DNA from: JBEKDJ01 sp050014415
GTDB lineage: Bacteria > Desulfobacterota > BSN033 > UBA1163
NCBI GenBank assembly: GCA_050014415.1
Contig: JBEKDJ010000114.1
Span: 1 to 13,557, forward strand
DNA: 13,557 nt
Direction: 5' to 3'
Made by a program: the position numbers and the translations under genes. This document shows, piece by piece, positions 6,939 to 13,557 of the stretch. A model generated the notes under the pieces. That model was not told where the DNA came from, made no database searches, and saw nothing but the letters and a program-made list of their open reading frames with translations. Every line of letters starts with the position of its first letter. Position 1 is the first letter of the stretch.

Positions 6939-8177
6939 TTAAATAATCCCAGATTGTTTTAAAGTGATAAGATCTTTCCCTGAGAGGCCCAATTCTTTTT
7001 TATAAATCTCCTCGTTGTGTTCACCAATGAGAGGAGCCCGATGCCGTATCCCGCAAGCTGTTTCTGTCGACCTTATAAAACCGCCAGGATAGGTGATCGT
7101 TGTGTTTAACTCGGGGTGTGAAATTTTCAGCCAATAGTTCCTTTCAGCGAGCTGAGTAAATTCCCGCGTTTCTTTAGCTGTAAGTGCAGGGACAATCTGG
7201 ATGCCCCTTTTTATCGCTCCTTCAAATAATTCCTGCTTGCTATGCATTGAGAAAAATTTGGTTAGAACTTCATTGATTTCGCAAGCCATATCTTCTGTGA
7301 TTTCATCCCAATTAACTTCCGCCCAGTCAATTTCCCCCATGATGCCACTGTTTACACCTTCGCTCTTTATCCACTCTACAAGTGCCGTATTAGCCTTGAT
7401 AAAATTAACCCCCAGAAGCATAAAAAAGCCCACGTCCCCATCTTTACAACGCCATAGTATTGGCGTACGGACACTGGTCCCGGTGCGGAGGCGCATTCGA
7501 CCCTCTCGTTTAAAAATTTGCTTAAAGAAATCCCAAATTCCCTGAACCTCCAATCCAGTTGTCCACACAAGAGATAACTGGGCGGAGACGTCAACTTGTT
7601 GCCCACGGCCGATTATTTCCCGTTGGTAAAGGGCGGTTACTGTCCCAATAGCTCCTTGCATTGCGCCAAAGAGGTATGCGTGAGGGTAGCTCGATAATAA
7701 GGGAGGGCGATCGGGGTCACCCACCATGTACATCATGCCAGACAAAGCCCAGAGAACAATCTCAGAGGCTTTATATTCCTTATACGGACCTTTCTGCCCA
7801 AAACTGCTGATGGAGGTCATCACAATCATGGGGTTGATCTGGCTCAGGATCGTATATCCCAACCTCTGCTTATCCATATAGCTAGGGTCAAAAGATTCAA
7901 TCAGAACATCAGCAGTCTTAACTAACTTCTTAAGTATTTCTTGGCCATCGGTTCTTTCAATGTCAAGTGTTATGCTTTTCTTATTGCCATTGAAAGCAAA
8001 CCAGTAAAGGCTTCTTTCAGGGTGAGCAATGTCATGGTAGAAAGGCCTAATATTTCGTGCCGGGTCCCCCCCAGGCCGTTCAATCTTTATGACATCAGCC
8101 CCAAGGTCAGCCAAAACCTTCCCACAGAGGAAACCCCTCTCGTTCGTCAAATCAAGGACCCGATAGCAGCTAAGCAT
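6939..8177 (-). CDS. Class III (CaiB/BaiF) CoA-transferase paralog lacking the catalytic Asp
   Basis: 412 residues; first gene of the block. Seen: YRVLDLTNERGFLCGKVLAD then GADVIKIERPGGDPAR (5-41), the family's typical opening; KSITLDIE (67-74); FGQKGPY (126-132); GRGQQVDVS (190-198); PLIGEHNEE (382-390). The catalytic Asp should lie 25 residues before Gln193; there the sequence is YPHAYLFG (164-171, Tyr168), and no Asp or Glu occurs between Arg157 and Arg186. The fold motifs are otherwise intact and the reading frame is clean, so this is a conserved loss and not decay. Inference: a non-catalytic or CoA-binding partner for the Asp-bearing paralog downstream, making a heterodimer with one active site. 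A purine-rich GGGAAGGGG precedes the ATG. Alternative: an isomerase or other non-transferase use of the fold, as with the racemases of this superfamily. Confidence 0.88.
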   Translation of the reverse strand: MLSCYRVLDLTNERGFLCGKVLADLGADVIKIERPGGDPARNIRPFYHDIAHPERSLYWFAFNGNKKSITLDIERTDGQEILKKLVKTADVLIESFDPSYMDKQRLGYTILSQINPMIVMTSISSFGQKGPYKEYKASEIVLWALSGMMYMVGDPDRPPLLSSYPHAYLFGAMQGAIGTVTALYQREIIGRGQQVDVSAQLSLVWTTGLEVQGIWDFFKQIFKREGRMRLRTGTSVRTPILWRCKDGDVGFFMLLGVNFIKANTALVEWIKSEGVNSGIMGEIDWAEVNWDEITEDMACEINEVLTKFFSMHSKQELFEGAIKRGIQIVPALTAKETREFTQLAERNYWLKISHPELNTTITYPGGFIRSTETACGIRHRAPLIGEHNEEIYKKELGLSGKDLITLKQSGII

Positions 8178-8369
8178 CGCCCCTTCCCTTCACAACCGAA
8201 AGGAGAAAAATTTCTTCATATTTGTTTAAATGTGTAGATTCTGCCCTTATTTTTTTTCGCTGAATCCAACTCTCTGCCGCTAAATCCTTTTCTATGAACC
8301 GGGTTTATACCTCAAACCGATGCCACTCTTCTACTTTCATTTATATCGGTCTCTGTTATCCATATGTTG

Positions 8370-8414
8370 AACGTGAACGGTTGTTGAACTATCACGTTAC
8401 TGCCCCGTTGTCAA
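8370..8414 (-). promoter_or_regulatory. Candidate promoter and overlapping dyad for the CoA-transferase operon
   Basis: On the minus strand a consensus TTGACA (8414-8409) is followed after 17 bases by TAGTTC preceded by TG, or after 15 bases by GATAGT; the -10 is therefore weak. A dyad AACGTG/CACGTT (8370-8375 and 8393-8398) brackets this -10 and the expected start point, and a GTTGAAC direct repeat (8366-8372, 8383-8389) lies across it. A repressor bound there would block the promoter. The leader to the ATG at 8177 would be about 200 bases. Confidence 0.35.
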
Positions 8415-8475
8415 GAATTTATTAAGAACCATGTAGCGGCTTGAAATTAAAAAGTTATTATATTGTACTTATTTC

Positions 8476-8503
8476 TTGGAAAGAAAATTCTTTGGGATAT
8501 AAT
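8476..8503 (+). promoter_or_regulatory. Sigma70-like promoter facing right, with no clear gene downstream
   Basis: TTGGAA (8476-8481), 16-base spacer, perfect TATAAT (8498-8503) on the plus strand, divergent from the CoA operon promoter. The region is AT-rich, so chance occurrence is possible. The only plus-strand open frame in reach is the unrecognised one at 8704-8922. Confidence 0.35.
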
Positions 8504-8932
8504 TAATATGATGATTTGAACAGATAATCTAATTCCAGATTCATTCTTTTTCGTTCATTCCGTTTCTCAGGAGAGAGGGAAAGATCGAATCCAGACTTGA
8601 ATTAAGACAATAGATAGAGCGAAAATGGAAAGGCGGCATGGAGAATGGAAGTGAAGAAGATCCGTGTTTTATGATTGGGTAGTAATCTATCACCGGCAAT
8701 GATTTGTGTCAATATTCTTTTTCGAGGGTGCCTGAGGGTGCAGTCACACGCAGAGAAACAGCGATATCCTACAGTTGTAGCCAAGTGGTAACTCTGCTCG
8801 AAGAAGTCAACCTTGATGCAGCAGTGCCAGCAAATACAGGAGAGGACTTCAGAGCGTTAGATGAGGATTGGGTAAAGCTTGTCATCACCAATGTAATCAT
8901 GGTCCATCTGCTTTGTTCCTAACACATTGCAG
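8504..8932. other. Stretch with no recognised gene; one weak plus-strand frame
   Basis: About 430 bases. A 72-codon plus-strand frame (8704-8922; TTG, or ATG in another frame at 8699) has an acidic, protein-like middle (LLEEVNLDAA, GEDFRALDEDW) but no ribosome site, no recognisable family and a hydrophobic tail. It may be a relic or chance. Nothing convincing is seen on the minus strand. Together with 8178-8503 this makes the non-coding gap between the catabolic and housekeeping halves. Confidence 0.3.
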
Positions 8933-9538
8933 CTAATGTGTGTGTGTTCCATAGCCGAAGCTCGCCCTCCGAAATTCCTTAGGGTACTCAAACTTCTTCG
9001 CGGCTATTTGTACCATCTGTCGTCCCAGTTCCTGAGTCGCCTTCATGCACTGCTCCATCTTCCTGACTTCGCCTTTGGCACCGGCATATGCAGCTACAAA
9101 GTTGGCCGGGAGCATCTGGCGTGTGACCATGTAGAAATACAAATCCTTCACTGCATCTATCAATCCCAGACTACCGGCTACTGCTATGACACCGCCGACC
9201 TTATTGGCTAAGCTTCTCTCAGGTCGATTCAGCGAAACCGTACGGTCAATGACCGTTTTGGCCTGAGCCGTCATGGAGTAGAAATATACCGGAGTGCCAA
9301 AAAGGATACCATCCGCCCCCAATAGCTTATCATAGAGAATCTGCATGTCGTCCTTGATATGACATTCTCCTGTCTCATGACAGGCTCCGCAGCCATCACA
9401 GGATCTTATGTCTTTCTCTGACACACAATAGAGTTCAACTTCTGCGCCCTCCTGTTTTGCTCCCTGGAGCGCCTCACCTAACAAAATCTCCGTGTTTCCG
9501 TGCCTTCGCGGACTGCAAGAAAGACCTAAAACCTTCAT
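8933..9538 (-). CDS. Iron-sulfur flavoprotein / NAD(P)H-dependent FMN reductase family
   Basis: 201 residues, ATG at 9538 behind a strong GGAGG site. Seen: flavodoxin-like fold opening KVLGLSCSPRRHGNTE (2-17, the FMN phosphate loop), then a compact cluster motif C47-x2-C50-x2-C53-x5-C59, then ADGILFGTPVYFYSMTAQ (75-92, the FMN isoalloxazine loop) and KTVIDRT. Family knowledge: Isf-type proteins of anaerobes bind one [4Fe-4S] and one FMN and accept electrons from ferredoxin or NAD(P)H, reducing O2, H2O2 or quinones; the exact partner varies. It stands alone between two non-coding gaps. A GATAAT-like -10 with no good -35 lies around 9578. The stop codon is embedded in a perfect 7-bp hairpin (ACACATT/AATGTGT, 8922-8941), without a U-tract. 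Confidence 0.9.
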   Translation of the reverse strand: MKVLGLSCSPRRHGNTEILLGEALQGAKQEGAEVELYCVSEKDIRSCDGCGACHETGECHIKDDMQILYDKLLGADGILFGTPVYFYSMTAQAKTVIDRTVSLNRPERSLANKVGGVIAVAGSLGLIDAVKDLYFYMVTRQMLPANFVAAYAGAKGEVRKMEQCMKATQELGRQMVQIAAKKFEYPKEFRRASFGYGTHTH

Positions 9539-9963
9539 CTTCGCCCTCCTATCCTGAAAGAGATCTATTTCACATTATCCTAGCACTAGTGGGATATGAT
9601 GTAAATGGTCACTAAGTAGAATCAATCAGCAGGAAGCCGGCAGTGATGTTGTTTTGTCGGAGGGGAATAGGGCCCAACTGAAAGGATCATCCCTTAACTA
9701 TTCGTCTTCTTAGATGGGGTGGAGTATGTCTAGGGGAGTTTCCAGATTGAAGACATATCAAAAAAGATGCAGGTGGATTAGATTGGCTTTGACGTTACCC
9801 TAGTCTTGTAGTCGGTTTCCCTTGGTATCCTAGTCCCTTTTCCATGCATTCAATTTATTCCAAAGCGAGTTCTTATCACTTATCACTCATAGTCTCCCAG
9901 CTCATGGTGCCATGACCCGCAGGCCAAAGGCGCCAGTGCAGACAATCCTCATAGAACCCGTTT
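9539..9963. other. Intergenic region between the flavoprotein gene and glmS; nothing recognised
   Basis: 425 bases without a supported gene. It contains only short inverted repeats (CACTAGTG near 9585; TCATGG/CCATGA near 9903-9916) and a short tandem CTTATCA near 9872. No terminator with a U-tract was seen behind glmS. Confidence 0.5.
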
Positions 9964-11805
9964 CTATTCCACTGTCACACTCTTAGCCAGATTTCTTGGC
10001 TGGTCTACATCGCAGCCACGGCGCACGGCGATGTGGTATGCCAGCAACTGCAACGGGATGACTGCCAGCACAGGCGTCAGGAGTGGCGATGTCTGTGGGA
10101 TGTAAAGGACATGATCAGCCTTCCTTGCAATCTTCTCATTACCCTTGGTAGCCACGGCGATGACAATGCCACCCCGCGCCTTGACCTGTTCGATGTTGCT
10201 GATCATCTTGTCGTAGACTTTGTCCTTGACAGCAACGGTCACCACAGGCATGCGCTCGTCAATCAAAGCAATGGGGCCATGCTTCATCTCGCCGGCCAGA
10301 TAGCCCTCGGCGTGGATGTAACTGATCTCCTTCAGTTTGAGAGCCCCCTCCAAAGCAATTGGGTAGTTGATACCCCGCCCCAAGTAGAGAAAGTTCTCCC
10401 GCTTGAAGTACTCGTTAGCCAGGGCTTCGTAGTTGACACTATCTTCCAACACCTGCCCCAGCAGATTGGGCAGTTCCACCAGACTGTGCAGCAGTTCCTT
10501 CATACTTTCTTTCTGTATAGTGCCCCGTATCTGGCCCAGGTAAAGCGCTAACAGGTAGTGTAACACCATCTGGGAAGTAAAGGTTTTAGTGGCAGCCACC
10601 CCGATTTCCAGCCCAGCGCGCATGTACATCACCCCATCGGCTATCCGACTGGCCTCACTGCCCACCACGTTGACAATTGCTAGGATCTTGATGCCTGCTT
10701 TCCTGGCTTTGTCCATTGGAGCCAGAGTGTCGACCGTCTCTCCCGATTGAGTCACAGCCAGGAATAGCGTCCTTTCATCCAAGAAGGGATCGCGGTAACG
10801 GAACTCGGACCCATAATCCACTTCAACCCGTATCCTTGCCAACTCCTCGATCATGAATTTGCCCACTAAGGCCGAGTGCCAGGCCGTACCGCAGGCCACG
10901 CTGTAGATTAAGTTTGCCCGCCGCAACACTTCTGGGTCAATGTGCATTTCCTCCAAGTGGATGACGGCCTTATCAAAGTCCACGCGTCCCCGAATCGCGT
11001 CAGTGATCGAGCCAGGCTGTTCATAGATTTCCTTCTGCATAAAGTGCTTGTATCCCCCCTTGGCCACGGCCACGGGGTTCAGAGGGATAACACCCCCTTC
11101 TTTTTTGATGGGCATTCCTTCCAAGGTGAAAAAGCGGGCTCCTGTTTGGGTAACCATCGCAATTTCCCTGTTCTCGAGGAAGATCATGTGCCGGGTGTGA
11201 TCGAGGAGAGCGGGCATGTCGGAGGCCAGAAACATCTCCCCTTCTCCCTTACCGATCACTACACCACCCGCGCTACCCAGACGAGCGGCTACCAGCTTAT
11301 CCGGCTCATGGGAACACAGGACGACAATGGCATTGAAGCCTCTCATCCGGTTCAGGGCGTGACGCACAGCGGTGATCAGATCTCCTTCCTGCTTGTAATA
11401 CTTCTCCACCAGGTGGGAGATTACCTCAGTATCGGTCTGCGAACGAAAAGCGTGTCCTTCTGCTCGCAGTTCCTCCTTCAACTCAAGATAATTCTCCACG
11501 ATGCCGTTTTGGACGACTATGATCTCCCCCTGGCAATCGGTGTGAGGGTGGGCATTTGCCTCAGTGACCCCGCCGTGAGTAGCCCAGCGGGTGTGGCCTA
11601 TTCCGATGTGTCCACTAAGAGGGTCTGCGTCCAGGGCACTGACCAGATTGATCAGTTTCCCCACGCTACGACGCATGGCAATGCAACCATCTTGGACCAC
11701 GGCCACTCCAGCGGAGTCGTAACCACGGTATTCCAAACGCTTAAGGCCCTCGACGACGATCGATGCCGCCTGGCGGGGGCCCACATAACCGACAATTCCA
11801 CACAT
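9964..11805 (-). CDS. glmS: Glutamine-fructose-6-phosphate aminotransferase (isomerizing), GlmS
   Basis: 613 residues, full length. Makes glucosamine-6-phosphate from fructose-6-phosphate and glutamine, the first step to UDP-GlcNAc for peptidoglycan. Seen: N-terminal nucleophile Cys2 (MCGIVGYVG; exposed after Met removal), HTRWATHG (71-78), QNGIVENY (99-106) and TDTEV (124-128) of the glutaminase domain; two SIS domains with SVACGTAWHS and TQSGETVDTL in the first and GRGINYPIALEGALKLKE and EMKHGPIALID in the second; C-terminal DVDQPRNLAKSVTVE with Lys608, which forms the imine with the sugar. ATG at 11805 has an excellent AGAGGAGG site seven bases upstream. Monocistronic on both sides by spacing. 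No glmS-ribozyme core was recognised in the 5' leader. Base composition looks richer in GC than the catabolic block. Confidence 0.98.
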   Translation of the reverse strand: MCGIVGYVGPRQAASIVVEGLKRLEYRGYDSAGVAVVQDGCIAMRRSVGKLINLVSALDADPLSGHIGIGHTRWATHGGVTEANAHPHTDCQGEIIVVQNGIVENYLELKEELRAEGHAFRSQTDTEVISHLVEKYYKQEGDLITAVRHALNRMRGFNAIVVLCSHEPDKLVAARLGSAGGVVIGKGEGEMFLASDMPALLDHTRHMIFLENREIAMVTQTGARFFTLEGMPIKKEGGVIPLNPVAVAKGGYKHFMQKEIYEQPGSITDAIRGRVDFDKAVIHLEEMHIDPEVLRRANLIYSVACGTAWHSALVGKFMIEELARIRVEVDYGSEFRYRDPFLDERTLFLAVTQSGETVDTLAPMDKARKAGIKILAIVNVVGSEASRIADGVMYMRAGLEIGVAATKTFTSQMVLHYLLALYLGQIRGTIQKESMKELLHSLVELPNLLGQVLEDSVNYEALANEYFKRENFLYLGRGINYPIALEGALKLKEISYIHAEGYLAGEMKHGPIALIDERMPVVTVAVKDKVYDKMISNIEQVKARGGIVIAVATKGNEKIARKADHVLYIPQTSPLLTPVLAVIPLQLLAYHIAVRRGCDVDQPRNLAKSVTVE

Positions 11806-12229
11806 TTATGTCCCTCCTCTGTTTTTTGCTACGGTCGATAGCAGACGATTTTCTGCCGTTTGTTCTTCGCTATCTCCCATAAGATTAGCTATAGACTATT
11901 GCTCAATGTGGTATCCTTTTGTTCCATCATTCACCCAACGGTTCTGTATTCGCACACTTTCAATTCTGACACCAACCGATAACCGGCAGGACTTAGTCAT
12001 CCAGCATCTCTCTGGAAACCCACGGACAAAGCCCGCGGTACCTCCATAAAATATCTTCGTACGCCAAGTCTCTCAGCCTTGAACGTCCAGCCACAGCCCA
12101 TGCGCTGTCTTCCACCCTTCCAAGTCTAACCTTCCATATCATCCTTTTTTTTGAGTCAACATTATTATACCCAAACCCACACAGTCTGGCAAACTCGCTG
12201 TAATACAATACCGCAGTCTACTTCATCAT
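11806..12229. other. Region upstream of glmS; no supported gene
   Basis: About 420 bases. It holds the glmS ribosome site and leader, then degraded-looking sequence. A 71-codon minus-strand frame (11993-12208) has a helix-like RLRDLAYEDI that is vaguely reminiscent of the start of SCP2-type thiolases, but it has no ribosome site and the match is too short to call. Confidence 0.3.
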
Positions 12230-12235
12230 TCTACG

Positions 12236-12373
12236 CTAACACATGAAATGCAGAAGCAAAATGTCCACTACGGGTTGATTGCCATGCGCGGAGGAGGTGG
12301 CATGGGCGTAGCTGGCATTTTGGAGAGAGTAGAGATGATTAATGGGCCACCGAAGATTGGAAACAGTGCATAA
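12236..12373 (+). pseudogene. Thiolase C-terminal relic with the active-site Cys replaced by Arg
   Basis: Seen on the plus strand: LTHEMQKQNVHYGL, then IAM-R-GGGGMGVAGILERVE and a short tail to TAA at 12371-12373. Family knowledge: acetyl-CoA C-acetyltransferases end with ...HEMxxRxxxYGLATxCIGGGxGxAxxxER, where the Cys is the general acid/base. Here CGC (Arg) stands where TGC/TGT (Cys) is expected, a single transition from TGC. The rest of the gene (~350 residues) is missing or unrecognisable upstream, and the usual GHPxGxxGAR motif cannot be found. It is a dead fragment of a beta-oxidation-type gene, on the opposite strand to the catabolic cluster. The minus-strand open frame over the same bases (12268-12561) is taken to be a shadow. 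Confidence 0.7.
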
Positions 12374-12632
12374 AATACATTCTGCATCGTTGCGGAAACC
12401 TTCTCTGATAATAGCAAGGCAAGTTTAATAACCCTGACAATCAATCGCATTGAGTCTCGAAGATGCCTTTTCTTTCCTTTCGTGGACACATGAAATCCGT
12501 CTAAGCCAGTAATTACATGTTTATTGAGTAGATATCGATGACTCAGATTCCCAGATTCCATTCTCTAACCCTTCCCCCAAATGACAACCGCAAAAATACC
12601 TTCAGGAAAAATGACACAGGGAAAAATACTTC

Positions 12633-12661
12633 TTGACAAAAGTTATGTTCTTTGTTAATAA
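12633..12661 (+). promoter_or_regulatory. Promoter of the tRNA-tuf operon
   Basis: Consensus TTGACA (12633-12638), an ideal 17-base spacer and TAATAA (12656-12661), about 110 bases upstream of tRNA-Tyr and in the correct direction. This is a strong sigma70-type promoter as expected for stable RNA and elongation-factor genes. The predicted start is near 12668. Confidence 0.8.
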
Positions 12662-12770
12662 TGATAAGTTAACGATTTCATAGATCCTTATTCCACTAAC
12701 GTAAGTCATTGTTTTCCCATTCTTTTTCTAAATCAGGAGGAATTTGCCCGATCAAGAAGAGATTTACGTT

Positions 12771-12855
12771 GGAGAGGTTCCCGAGCGGCCAAAGGGGACA
12801 GACTGTAAATCTGTTGGCGATGCCTTCGGAGGTTCGAATCCTCCCCTCTCCACCA
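12771..12855 (+). tRNA. tRNA-Tyr (GTA)
   Basis: 85 bases including the encoded CCA. Acceptor stem GGAGAGG/CCTCTCC, T-arm GGAGG-TTCGAAT-CCTCC, anticodon GTA at 12805-12807 in loop CTGTAAA, and the long variable arm of a class II tRNA. First tRNA of a Tyr-Gly-Thr-tuf order also known from E. coli tufB, where a tRNA-Thr precedes it; none is seen here upstream. Confidence 0.97.
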
Positions 12856-13061
12856 GGCTACTGGCGGAAGATGGGCTGAAGGTCTTCACTCATCATACAT
12901 ATCTTATCGACCCAATAACAACGAGTGGTGCAAGTCATCTATCTTTTGTCTTTGTTGGGCACAGTCGGTGGCAACTGATGAGAATGCAACGATTTTCAAT
13001 ATGCCTCAAGTCAGAAGAAGAGTTCAGATACGATTTCTCAGTAACTGTTTTTCGGGCGAGG

Positions 13062-13137
13062 GCGGGAGTAGCTCAGTTGGCAGAGCATCAGCCTTCCAAG
13101 CTGAGGGTCGCGGGTTCGATCCCCGTTTCCCGCTCCA
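13062..13137 (+). tRNA. tRNA-Gly (TCC)
   Basis: 76 bases with encoded CCA. Acceptor GCGGGAG/TTCCCGC with one G-T pair at its base, T-arm CGGGTTCGATCCCCG, anticodon TCC at 13095-13097. It lies 206 bases after tRNA-Tyr; no gene is seen in that spacer. Confidence 0.97.
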
Positions 13138-13180
13138 TTGTTCAAGCGTTATATTAGTAGTTTGTTATTTCACGTCGGCC

Positions 13181-13214
13181 AGCCTGTCTTTATTGAGTTG
13201 ACAGGTTTTTCTTT
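13181..13214 (+). terminator. Hairpin plus T-run between tRNA-Gly and tRNA-Thr
   Basis: CCTGTC (13183-13188), 11-base loop, GACAGG (13200-13205), extended by G-T and A-T pairs, then TTTTTCTTT. It has the form of an intrinsic terminator, lying 44 bases past tRNA-Gly but inside the apparent operon. It could reduce read-through into tRNA-Thr and tuf, or end a separate Tyr-Gly transcript. No second promoter is obvious after it. Confidence 0.5.
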
Positions 13215-13317
13215 ACCCCGCACCCCCAAAAGCCCAGTTATTCAGAACAGGAATAGAGGGGTGCAGCAGGATAGCGATCTCACAGAGAATCCCGTGCTTC
13301 TACACGGGGTGTGGGGT
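13215..13317 (+). promoter_or_regulatory. Long-range stem competing with a local hairpin ahead of tRNA-Thr
   Basis: ACCCCGCACCCC (13215-13226) can pair over 12 bp with GGGGTGTGGGGT (13306-13317), one pair being G-U. The 3' arm shares bases 13306-13308 with a local hairpin CCCGTG/CACGGG (13291-13296, 13303-13308). The two folds exclude each other. The 3' arm ends 9 bases before tRNA-Thr, so it could be a processing stem or part of an attenuator with the preceding terminator-like hairpin. Confidence 0.4.
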
Positions 13318-13326
13318 TTATTCTTG

Positions 13327-13402
13327 GCCCACGTAGCTCAGTCGGTGGAGCACTTCCTTGGTAAGGAAGAGGTCATCGGTTCAAATCCGATCGTGGGCTC
13401 CA
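13327..13402 (+). tRNA. tRNA-Thr (GGT)
   Basis: 76 bases with encoded CCA. Acceptor GCCCACG/CGTGGGC, anticodon stem CTTCC/GGAAG with loop TTGGTAA (GGT at 13360-13362), T-arm ATCGGTTCAAATCCGAT. It lies 51 bases upstream of tuf. Confidence 0.97.
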
Positions 13403-13453
13403 ATGGAACGTCGGATCGAGGTATCTTTCCGAAAAATAGGGAGGGGTTAAGCC

Positions 13454-13557
13454 ATGTCGAAGCCGAAGTTTGAGAGGACGAAGCCGCATGTGAACATAGG
13501 GACGATCGGGCATGTGGATCATGGGAAGACGACGTTGACCTCAGCGATCACGAAGGT
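13454..13557 (+). CDS. tuf: Elongation factor Tu, N-terminal 34 residues (runs off the window)
   Basis: ATG at 13454 behind GGGAGGGG. The visible product starts MSKPKFERTKPHVNIGTIGH and contains the P-loop GHVDHGKT (19-26) that binds the GTP phosphates, followed by TLTSAITK. EF-Tu delivers aminoacyl-tRNA to the ribosome. Placement directly after a Tyr-Gly-Thr tRNA cluster is the classical tufB arrangement, so co-transcription from the promoter at 12633 is likely. The first 34 codons are intact; the rest lies outside. Confidence 0.97.
   Translation, partial: MSKPKFERTKPHVNIGTIGHVDHGKTTLTSAITK

Noticed and set aside
8927..9211. 94-codon plus-strand frame
   Set aside because: Antisense to the iron-sulfur flavoprotein gene, which has a clear start, ribosome site and cluster motif.
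9539..9963. Possible CRISPR or repeat array in the gap before glmS
   Set aside because: Only two-copy 7-base repeats (CTTATCA, CCTAGTC) are present; no regular spacing.
10033..10551. 172-codon plus-strand open frame
   Set aside because: Antisense shadow of the second SIS domain of glmS.
10942..11841. 299-codon plus-strand open frame
   Set aside because: It lies antisense over glmS, whose motifs are unmistakable; the product has no recognisable domain and follows the third-position pattern of the true gene.
11806..12000. glmS ribozyme/riboswitch upstream of glmS
   Set aside because: No ribozyme core or pseudoknot pattern was recognised; the leader shows only a strong ribosome-binding site.
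12268..12561. 97-codon minus-strand frame with a Pro-rich end
   Set aside because: The PPPP stretch is the antisense of the Gly-rich thiolase loop at 12284-12300; no ribosome site or family.
12744..13157. 137-codon plus-strand frame and a 111-codon frame at 13138-13473
   Set aside because: They are translations of the tRNA genes: EVPERPKGTDCKSV (tRNA-Tyr), GVAQLAEHQPSKL (tRNA-Gly) and HVAQSVEHFLGKEEV (tRNA-Thr) are well-known spurious peptides.

Overview
The window reads as bacterial chromosome, probably from an anaerobe. It has a conventional housekeeping right half (glmS, a tRNA-Tyr/tRNA-Gly/tRNA-Thr cluster leading into tuf) and a catabolic left half built on CoA chemistry. A compact-cysteine iron-sulfur flavoprotein and a partial Fe-S protein fit an anaerobic lifestyle. 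The lineage cannot be fixed from the sequence; a Desulfobacterota- or Chloroflexota-like anaerobe is only a guess.

Layout. Positions 1-1030 (minus strand) hold the start of an Fe-S protein followed by gene wreckage: a frameshifted C-terminus of a TRAP-transporter large permease (DctM) joined to the N-terminus of an IS200/IS605 TnpA, and a fragment of a hydantoinase B/acetone carboxylase-type subunit. Positions 1031-1633 are a TetR-family regulator with one in-frame TAA at codon 43. Positions 1691-8177 are five intact minus-strand genes: two class III (CaiB/BaiF) CoA-transferases (8177 to 5692), a 243-base gap with a perfect 15-bp hairpin, an acyl-CoA dehydrogenase, an MmgE/PrpD protein and a second acyl-CoA dehydrogenase. 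Then follow a 755-base non-coding stretch, an iron-sulfur flavoprotein (8933-9538), glmS (9964-11805), a degraded stretch with a thiolase C-terminal relic on the plus strand, and the tRNA-tuf operon with a clear promoter at 12633.

How the genes fit together. The catabolic block appears to encode two heteromeric enzymes. Of the two CoA-transferases, one keeps the catalytic Asp (D175) and the other has no acidic residue in that block. The two acyl-CoA dehydrogenases show complementary loss of FAD-site motifs: one keeps the flavin/substrate half, the other keeps the half normally donated by the neighbouring subunit. This is the pattern expected for one shared FAD site per heterodimer, as in the alpha2beta2 dehydrogenases of actinobacterial steroid catabolism. 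With an MmgE/PrpD (dehydratase/decarboxylase-type) protein, the block could activate a branched or substituted di- or polycarboxylic acid as its CoA ester, dehydrogenate it and rearrange or dehydrate it. The substrate is not determinable from sequence. The broken TetR and transporter suggest that control and uptake have been lost or replaced, unless those lesions are assembly errors.
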